Assembly (NCBI RefSeq): GCF_003390915.1
Contig: NZ_QMEM01000001.1
Coordinates: forward strand, 868,001 to 932,000
Reading direction: 5' to 3'
DNA length: 64,000 nucleotides
Source of the DNA: Lewinella sp. IMCC34183
GTDB lineage: Bacteria > Bacteroidota > Bacteroidia > Chitinophagales > Saprospiraceae
The notes under the pieces are model-generated. The model worked only from the letters and a program-made list of their open reading frames with translations, was not told the DNA's origin and searched no databases. Below are positions 59,079 to 64,000 of this stretch, one piece after another (position 1 is the first letter of the stretch; each line of letters begins with the position of its first letter). A program made the translations under genes and the position numbers.

Positions 59079-60863
59079 GTGGAAGCTCCCCTACCCTACT
59101 ACCGGCGCGTATCGGCCGATCAGGCCGCCCTCGCCTGGGCGCTGCGACAGCGCTACGACCGCCTGGCGATCGTGCGCCTCGTTGTTTTCTTCGGAGCGGT
59201 AGCGGCACTCATCGTAGCCTGGTCGCTGGGGGCGTGGCCCGGGTTGCTCGCTACCCTGCTGATCGTGCCCGCGGTGGCCTGGGGCGTACGCGCCCACCAC
59301 CGCATCGGACAGCGGGCGGACGGCGCGCAGGTGCGGTACGAACTCGCGGAAGCTGAGATCCGTGGCTTGCAGCACGACTTCGCCCACTGGCCCGACGGCC
59401 GGCAGTACGCGGACCCCATGCACCCCTACGCTACCGATCTCGACCTGTTCGGCTCCTTTTCCCTGTACCAGTTCCTCAACCGCACGGTGACCGCCATCGG
59501 CGGACGGCGGCTGGCCGATCACCTGCTCTTCCCCGCCGCGCCCGGGGCCGCGGCCACCCGCCGTACGGCCGCCCGGGAACTCGTCGGCGACCCGGACTGG
59601 TGCCTCACCTTCCGGCAACTCGGCCACGGGCTGGCCGACGACCCCGACTACGCGCGGCGGCTGCTCGACTGGGTGGACCGGCCCCCGGTGATCACCGGAA
59701 GCCTGCCGCGGCTTATGCGTTGGGCCGCCGTACCCCTGGCGCTGATCGCGGGGTGGTGGTGTTTCACCCAGCAACCGTGGCAGGTGGGGCTGCTGTTCCT
59801 CGTACCGGCCTTCGTGGTGCTGCGCCGCTATGCCGAAACCGCCACCGCGGAACATACCTACACCGCCAACGCCGGCCGCTTACTCACCGGCTACGCGGCC
59901 CTGTTCCGCCACCTGGAAAGCCGCTATCCGGCCAATGACGGCGCGGCGGCCCCGGCCATCGACCGGCTGGCCTACTACGCCAGCCAGCTCGACGTTCGGT
60001 ATAACCCGTTCGTATTCCTGCTGGAAATAACGGGACTGTGGAGTGTGCAGTGGCTCTACCTCCTGGATCGGTGGCGGGAAACTCACCGGGGCGACCTGCG
60101 CTGTTGGTTCGACGAGCTCGCCGCGGCCGACGCCCGGATATCGTGGGCGACCCTCCGCTTCAACCGGCCGGAGTGGACGGAGGCGGAACTGACCGAAGAG
60201 CCCGTCCTGGAAGGAGAGGCCCTGGGCCACCCCCTGCTGGCACCCGGCGTACGGGTGACGAACGATATCCATATGCGCACCGACGGCCACATCCACCTGG
60301 TGACCGGCAGCAACATGGCCGGCAAATCGACCTGGCTACGTACCGTGGGCACCAACCTGGTCCTGGCCCGGGCCGGCGGCCCCGTGTGTGCCCGGCACCT
60401 GCGCACCGCCGCCCTGCAGGTGTGGACATCCATGCGCACCCACGACGACCTGAGCGAAAGCACGTCCAGCTTTTACGCGGAGCTCAAGCGCCTCAAGGCC
60501 ATCATCGAGGCCGTCGCCGACCCGGAACAGCGCGTATTCTTCCTGCTCGACGAGATCCTGAAGGGGACCAACAGCCGTGACCGGCACACGGGCTCGCGGG
60601 CGCTGATCCGGCAGCTCATCCACGAGCGGGGCGCCGGCATCATCGCCACCCACGACCTTGACCTGGCCGTACTGGAACACGAGGGCGGTCCGGAAGCCGG
60701 CCGCGTGGAGAACTACGCGATGGAAGTACAGACCCGGGACGGGGAGCTGGTCTTCGACTATAAACTACACCGCGGGGTAAGCCGTAGCTTCAACGCTACC
60801 GCCCTGATGGCCCGCATGGGCATCCGGATCGACCCCGAAGACATCAAACTTACCCACGACTAA
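59079..60863 (+). CDS. Membrane-associated MutS-family ATPase
   Basis: The product has 594 residues from the GTG at 59079 (VEAPLPYYRRVS). Two N-terminal helices (IVRLVVFFGAVAALIVAWSL, GLLATLLIVPAVAWG) and further hydrophobic segments (about 215-250) anchor it. Residues 150-390 resemble the MutS lever/core region (LFGSFSLYQFLNRTVTAIGGRRLADHL). The C-terminal ATPase has Walker A VTGSNMAGKSTWLRTVG (410-418 core), DLSESTSSFYAEL and Walker B RVFFLLDEILKGTNSRDR. The mismatch-recognition domain I is absent. Bacteroidota often carry such MutS-like proteins; the role is unknown and not necessarily mismatch repair. galE follows. Confidence 0.88.
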   Translation: MEAPLPYYRRVSADQAALAWALRQRYDRLAIVRLVVFFGAVAALIVAWSLGAWPGLLATLLIVPAVAWGVRAHHRIGQRADGAQVRYELAEAEIRGLQHDFAHWPDGRQYADPMHPYATDLDLFGSFSLYQFLNRTVTAIGGRRLADHLLFPAAPGAAATRRTAARELVGDPDWCLTFRQLGHGLADDPDYARRLLDWVDRPPVITGSLPRLMRWAAVPLALIAGWWCFTQQPWQVGLLFLVPAFVVLRRYAETATAEHTYTANAGRLLTGYAALFRHLESRYPANDGAAAPAIDRLAYYASQLDVRYNPFVFLLEITGLWSVQWLYLLDRWRETHRGDLRCWFDELAAADARISWATLRFNRPEWTEAELTEEPVLEGEALGHPLLAPGVRVTNDIHMRTDGHIHLVTGSNMAGKSTWLRTVGTNLVLARAGGPVCARHLRTAALQVWTSMRTHDDLSESTSSFYAELKRLKAIIEAVADPEQRVFFLLDEILKGTNSRDRHTGSRALIRQLIHERGAGIIATHDLDLAVLEHEGGPEAGRVENYAMEVQTRDGELVFDYKLHRGVSRSFNATALMARMGIRIDPEDIKLTHD

Positions 60864-60872
60864 CCATCACCC

Positions 60873-61889
60873 ATGAGCAAAGGAAAAATTCTGGTGGCCG
60901 GCGGAACCGGCTATATCGGCAGTCACACGGTCGTCGACCTGATCGAGAACGGCTTCGACGTAGTGAGCGCCGATAATTACCACAACAGCAAGGCCGGCGT
61001 ACTTGACGGCATCGAGGCGATCACGGGCGTACGGGTGGTCAACCATACGGTAGACCTCGCGGACGCCGAAGCGACCGCCAAGCTCTTCGAAAAGCACCAG
61101 TTCGACGGGGCCATCCACTTCGCCGCCTACAAAGCCGTGGGCGAAAGCGTCGACAAGCCCCTGGAATACTTCCGGAACAACCTGAACAGCCTGCTCAACG
61201 TGATCGACGGACTGCGGCGGCAGGGAAGCAGCAACCTGGTCTTCTCCTCGAGCTGCTCGGTGTACGGCAACGCCGACGAGTTGCCCGTGCGCGAATCGAC
61301 CCCCCGGAAGCCGGCCGAGAGCCCCTACGCCCGCACCAAGCAGATGGGCGAGGACATCCTGTACGATTTCTGCGCCAAGCATACCGACTTCCAGGCTGTA
61401 CTGCTCCGCTACTTCAACCCGGCCGGGGCACACCCCAGCGGCCGGATCGGCGAGGACGCCGCCAACCCCGCCAGCAACCTGGTGCCCGTCATCACCGAGG
61501 TAGGGGCCGGAAAGCGGGAAAAACTTACCGTATTCGGTAGCGATTACGATACCCGCGACGGGAGCGCCGTACGCGACTACATCCACGTTTCCGACCTGGC
61601 CCACGCCCACACGCTGGCGCTCCAGTTCCTGATGGAGGGGCGCAGCACCGAAAACCCCAGCCTCTTCAACCTCGGCATCGGCGAGGGGCTCACCGTACTC
61701 GAAGTGATCCATGCCTTCGAGCGGGTGAGCGGCAAGTCGCTTAACTACGAGGTCGGCCCGCGCCGGGCGGGAGACGTAGTAGCCGTGTACGCAGACCGGA
61801 CCAAGGCCAGCCAGGAACTCGGCTGGGAGCCGCAGTACGACGTCGACGACATCATGCGCACCGCCTGGGCGTGGGAGGAGAAGCGGTAG
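60873..61889 (+). CDS. galE: UDP-glucose 4-epimerase
   Basis: The 338-residue short-chain dehydrogenase reads VAGGTGYIGSHTVVDLIE (NAD motif GxxGxxG), FAAYKAVGESVDKPLEYFRNN, SSSCSVYGNADELPV (catalytic Ser), SPYARTKQMGEDIL (YxxxK), and LRYFNPAGAHPSGRIGED. It interconverts UDP-glucose and UDP-galactose for polysaccharide synthesis. The gene follows the MutS-like gene by 9 nt, and the MBL hydrolase starts 2 nt after its stop, so the three are probably one operon. Confidence 0.96.
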   Translation: MSKGKILVAGGTGYIGSHTVVDLIENGFDVVSADNYHNSKAGVLDGIEAITGVRVVNHTVDLADAEATAKLFEKHQFDGAIHFAAYKAVGESVDKPLEYFRNNLNSLLNVIDGLRRQGSSNLVFSSSCSVYGNADELPVRESTPRKPAESPYARTKQMGEDILYDFCAKHTDFQAVLLRYFNPAGAHPSGRIGEDAANPASNLVPVITEVGAGKREKLTVFGSDYDTRDGSAVRDYIHVSDLAHAHTLALQFLMEGRSTENPSLFNLGIGEGLTVLEVIHAFERVSGKSLNYEVGPRRAGDVVAVYADRTKASQELGWEPQYDVDDIMRTAWAWEEKR

Positions 61890-61891
61890 CC

Positions 61892-62650
61892 ATGTACTTG
61901 CAGCTGCTCGGAACGGCCACCTCCCAGGGGGTACCGGTTATCGGCTGCCACTGCGCGGCCTGCACCTCTACGGATCCACGCGACCAACGCCTCCGGACGA
62001 GCGCCGTGCTGTGCGCCGGAGAGGAGCGGCTAAGTATCGACGCCGGCCCCGATTTCCGTACCCAGATGCTGGGTGCACGGGTGGAACGGCTGGACGGCAT
62101 CTTGCTCACCCACGAGCACAACGACCACACCGCCGGCATCGACGACGTGCGCCCCTTCTGTTTTATGCAGCAGATGGATATGCCGGTGTACTGCCTGGAC
62201 CGCGTGGCCACCGAGCTGCGCGAGCGGTTCGCCTACGCCTTCACCAACTACCCGGGGGTGCCGAAACTGGACGTGCGCCCCGTCGACTTCGGTACCACCC
62301 TGCCCTTCGGGGGCAAGCAGCTGCACCTGCTGCGGGTCAACCACGGAAAACTGCCGATCCTGGGGTTCCGCGTGGGCGGCCTGGCCTACCTGACGGACGT
62401 AAAGACCCTGCCCGACGCTACCCTGGACGCCCTGACCGGCCTGGATACGCTGATCATTTCCTGCCTCAATTACCACGGGACGCACAGCCACCTCTCAGTG
62501 GAAGAGACGCTGGCCTACGTCGCGCGGTTGCAGCCGCGGCGGGCGGTACTCTTTCACCTGAGTCACCGGCTGGGGCCGCACGCCGAGTTTAACGAGAGCC
62601 TGCCCGACGGGGTCGAAGTAGGCTACGACGGGCTCCGCCTGGAGGTATAG
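61892..62650 (+). CDS. MBL-fold metallohydrolase, PhnP-like
   Basis: The 252-residue protein starts YLQLLGTATSQGVPVIGCHCAAC and has a metal site ILLTHEHNDHTAGIDDVRPF (HxHxDH), LRVNHGKLPILGFRVGG, and FHLSHRLGPHAEF at the end. The GxGTSxGxPxxGCxCxxC start is typical of PhnP and lipoate-related phosphodiesterase relatives, where the cysteines may bind a structural zinc. It probably cleaves a cyclic phosphate or other phosphodiester. The ATG at 61892 is 2 nt after galE. Confidence 0.92.
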   Translation: MYLQLLGTATSQGVPVIGCHCAACTSTDPRDQRLRTSAVLCAGEERLSIDAGPDFRTQMLGARVERLDGILLTHEHNDHTAGIDDVRPFCFMQQMDMPVYCLDRVATELRERFAYAFTNYPGVPKLDVRPVDFGTTLPFGGKQLHLLRVNHGKLPILGFRVGGLAYLTDVKTLPDATLDALTGLDTLIISCLNYHGTHSHLSVEETLAYVARLQPRRAVLFHLSHRLGPHAEFNESLPDGVEVGYDGLRLEV

Positions 62651-62748
62651 GCAAACCGTCCGGCGCGGGTGCGTTAACGGCCCGTTAAAGGGACAGGATG
62701 GGTCCGCGTCCGGGCGTGGCGCGTCGTTTCCCAGCCGACCCCGCGTGT

Positions 62749-62756
62749 TACCTTTG
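62749..62756 (+). promoter_or_regulatory. -7 promoter box (TACCTTTG) of the OstA-like gene
   Basis: Perfect TAnnTTTG, ending 9 nt before the ATG at 62765, so the leader would be about 4 nt. Confidence 0.55.
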
Positions 62757-62764
62757 CGTCCCCT

Positions 62765-64000
62765 ATGATCCTGCGCTTCTCTTTCCTGCTTCTTTTGCTG
62801 ATGGCCACGGCCTCCGGCTACGGCCAGGTCCGCCCCGACCCGGTGGAGCGGGAGACGGTGAGCATCGACCACGCCAACGAACTGCGCTTCCTGCAGCAGG
62901 GCACGGCGCAGCGGCTGATCGGGGAGGTAGAGCTGAGCCAGGACAGTATCTTCATGTACTGCGACAGCGCCGAACTGGTCAGGGAAGTACAAGTGTACGC
63001 CTACGAGAACGTGACCATCCAACAGGGCGACAGCATTGCCGCCTTCTCGGAGTACCTCGACTACAACGCCGAAACCCTGCTGGCCAAGTTGCGGACGGAC
63101 GTGGTCCTGAAACGCGGACAAACGGAGCTATTCACCGACGCGCTGGACTACGACCTGAGTACCAAGCTGGCCACCTACCACACCGGCGGGCGGGTCACCA
63201 ACGGGACGACCGAGCTGAGCAGTACCCACGGCTACTACTACGCCGAGGACCGCAACGTCTACTTTCGTGACAGCGTGGTGGTGGTGGACGACCGCTTCGA
63301 GATGCGCGCGGATACGCTGCGCTACGACCTGGGCAACGAGATTGTACACTTCCTGGGACCCACCGTCATCCGCAGCGATACCCACACCATATACTGCGAG
63401 GCCGGCTACTACGACGTGGCACTGGACCGGGCCGTCTTCCGGCAAAACGCCCAGTACCGCAGCGGCGAACGGCTGGCCGCGGCCGACTCGATCCAGTACT
63501 TCGGACAGGACGAGCGCTACGTGCTGCGGGGGGACGCCTACGTGGCCGAGGGAGAATTTCAGCGCGCGACGGCCGACCGCATCGATTACTTTCGCGCCCT
63601 CGACCGGTACCGGCTGGAGGGCAACGCGACGGTGATAGACTCCGCCCAGACGGTCAGGGGCGACACCATCGATTACAATGCCGCAACTGAATCGTACGCC
63701 GTGAGCGGCGGTCGACCGCAGGTTTCTAATCCTCCGATGCTTATGGTAGCCGACCGGATGTACTCCGACGAGGCCACCGGCCTGGGCCGCGCCATCGGAA
63801 ATATCGTTTGGCAGGACACCTCCGCCGATTTGCGGATCGAGGCGGGCGAGGCCGACTACAGCCAGACGACCGGTTACCTGAAAGCGTACGGCGGAGAGCG
63901 CGGTCGCGCCCTGCTCACCACCCTGCTCGAACAGGATACGCTTTACATGGCCGCCGACACCCTGCTTTCCGTACGGTCCGACTCCGTGGACGCCTCGGGC
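62765..64000 (+). CDS. OstA-like LPS transport protein (LptA/LptD N-terminal type), cut by window end
   Basis: The frame opens at 62765 with a signal peptide (MILRFSFLLLLLMATASGYGQ) and stays open for 412 residues to the last base. It has many short beta-strand repeats of the OstA type (LIGEVELSQDSIFMYCDSAEL, AYENVTIQQGDSI, YVLRGDAYVAEG, YRLEGNATVIDS), which build the periplasmic beta-jellyroll that carries LPS. Bacteroidota OstA-like proteins are longer than E. coli LptA. The C-terminus is not in the window, so a fusion to an LptD barrel cannot be excluded. The gene has its own promoter. Confidence 0.85.
   Translation, partial: MILRFSFLLLLLMATASGYGQVRPDPVERETVSIDHANELRFLQQGTAQRLIGEVELSQDSIFMYCDSAELVREVQVYAYENVTIQQGDSIAAFSEYLDYNAETLLAKLRTDVVLKRGQTELFTDALDYDLSTKLATYHTGGRVTNGTTELSSTHGYYYAEDRNVYFRDSVVVVDDRFEMRADTLRYDLGNEIVHFLGPTVIRSDTHTIYCEAGYYDVALDRAVFRQNAQYRSGERLAAADSIQYFGQDERYVLRGDAYVAEGEFQRATADRIDYFRALDRYRLEGNATVIDSAQTVRGDTIDYNAATESYAVSGGRPQVSNPPMLMVADRMYSDEATGLGRAIGNIVWQDTSADLRIEAGEADYSQTTGYLKAYGGERGRALLTTLLEQDTLYMAADTLLSVRSDSVDASG

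Noticed and set aside
1-64000. Prophage, integrated plasmid or genomic island
   Set aside because: No integrase, phage structural gene, conjugation gene or composition shift was seen; the tRNA genes have no duplicated 3' ends nearby.

Overview
The window is about 60% GC and gene-dense. It looks like the chromosome of a marine-type member of the Bacteroidota, most likely class Saprospiria and close to Lewinella/Neolewinella. The signs are a SusC/SusD pair, a C-terminal type IX secretion (T9SS) sorting domain, families largely confined to the phylum (DUF4270, DUF4290, half-length glycogen-synthase-like protein, OstA-like protein), a YpdA-type bacillithiol disulfide reductase, and -7 promoter boxes of the Bacteroidota type (TAnnTTTG) in front of many genes. 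The genus is an inference; the phylum is secure. The base composition looks even, and I see no prophage, conjugative element or CRISPR array.

Layout. 1-5.9 kb: the dinB 3' end, simple repeats, a methyltransferase, a VWA protein, a REP-associated transposase (RAYT) preceded by a palindromic repeat, hemD, a NYN-cold-shock fusion, tRNA-Lys and rpsO. 6-13.7 kb: a T9SS-exported hydrolase, two tandem GNAT acetyltransferases, a polyprenyl synthase, YpdA and a second flavoprotein disulfide reductase, and a PolX protein whose polymerase site is lost. 14-18.5 kb: a SusC/SusD nutrient-uptake pair. 18.5-24.1 kb: FMN reductase, topA, DUF3467, tRNA-Val, tRNA-Pro and ruvB. 24.1-33.9 kb: a second, solitary copy of the palindromic repeat, a coiled-coil protein, asd, panD, panC, the glycogen-synthase-like protein, DUF4270, glmS and DUF4290. 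34-42.7 kb: rpsT, a TonB receptor with its lipoprotein, a beta-lactamase-like protein, prfC divergent from tRNA-Thr, and a stress-type group (baeRF release-factor homologue, two small membrane proteins including DUF1328, a lipoprotein). 42.8-55.8 kb: metallopeptidase, S9, M61, subtilase and M28 peptidases, an ECF sigma factor followed by an unusual regulator/outer-membrane fusion, and an HD-PycTM fusion. 55.9-64 kb: YkvA, a coiled-coil operon, a trypsin/zinc-ribbon/YbjN-like protein, a membrane-bound MutS homologue, galE, an MBL hydrolase and the start of an OstA-like LPS transport gene that runs off the end.

How they fit together. Housekeeping genes (tRNAs, rpsO, rpsT, topA, ruvB, prfC, glmS, asd, panCD, hemD) are mixed with envelope and peptide-degrading functions, which suits a heterotroph that takes up polymers and peptides through TonB-dependent systems. 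The most unusual items are the ECF sigma/three-repeat/outer-membrane fusion pair (50.8-52.9 kb), the HD-PycTM protein with no cyclase beside it, the RAYT with two matching palindromic elements, the degenerate PolX, and several start codons placed only 5-10 nt after a -7 box, which suggests leaderless mRNAs. Functional calls are from reading motifs by eye; no database search was run.
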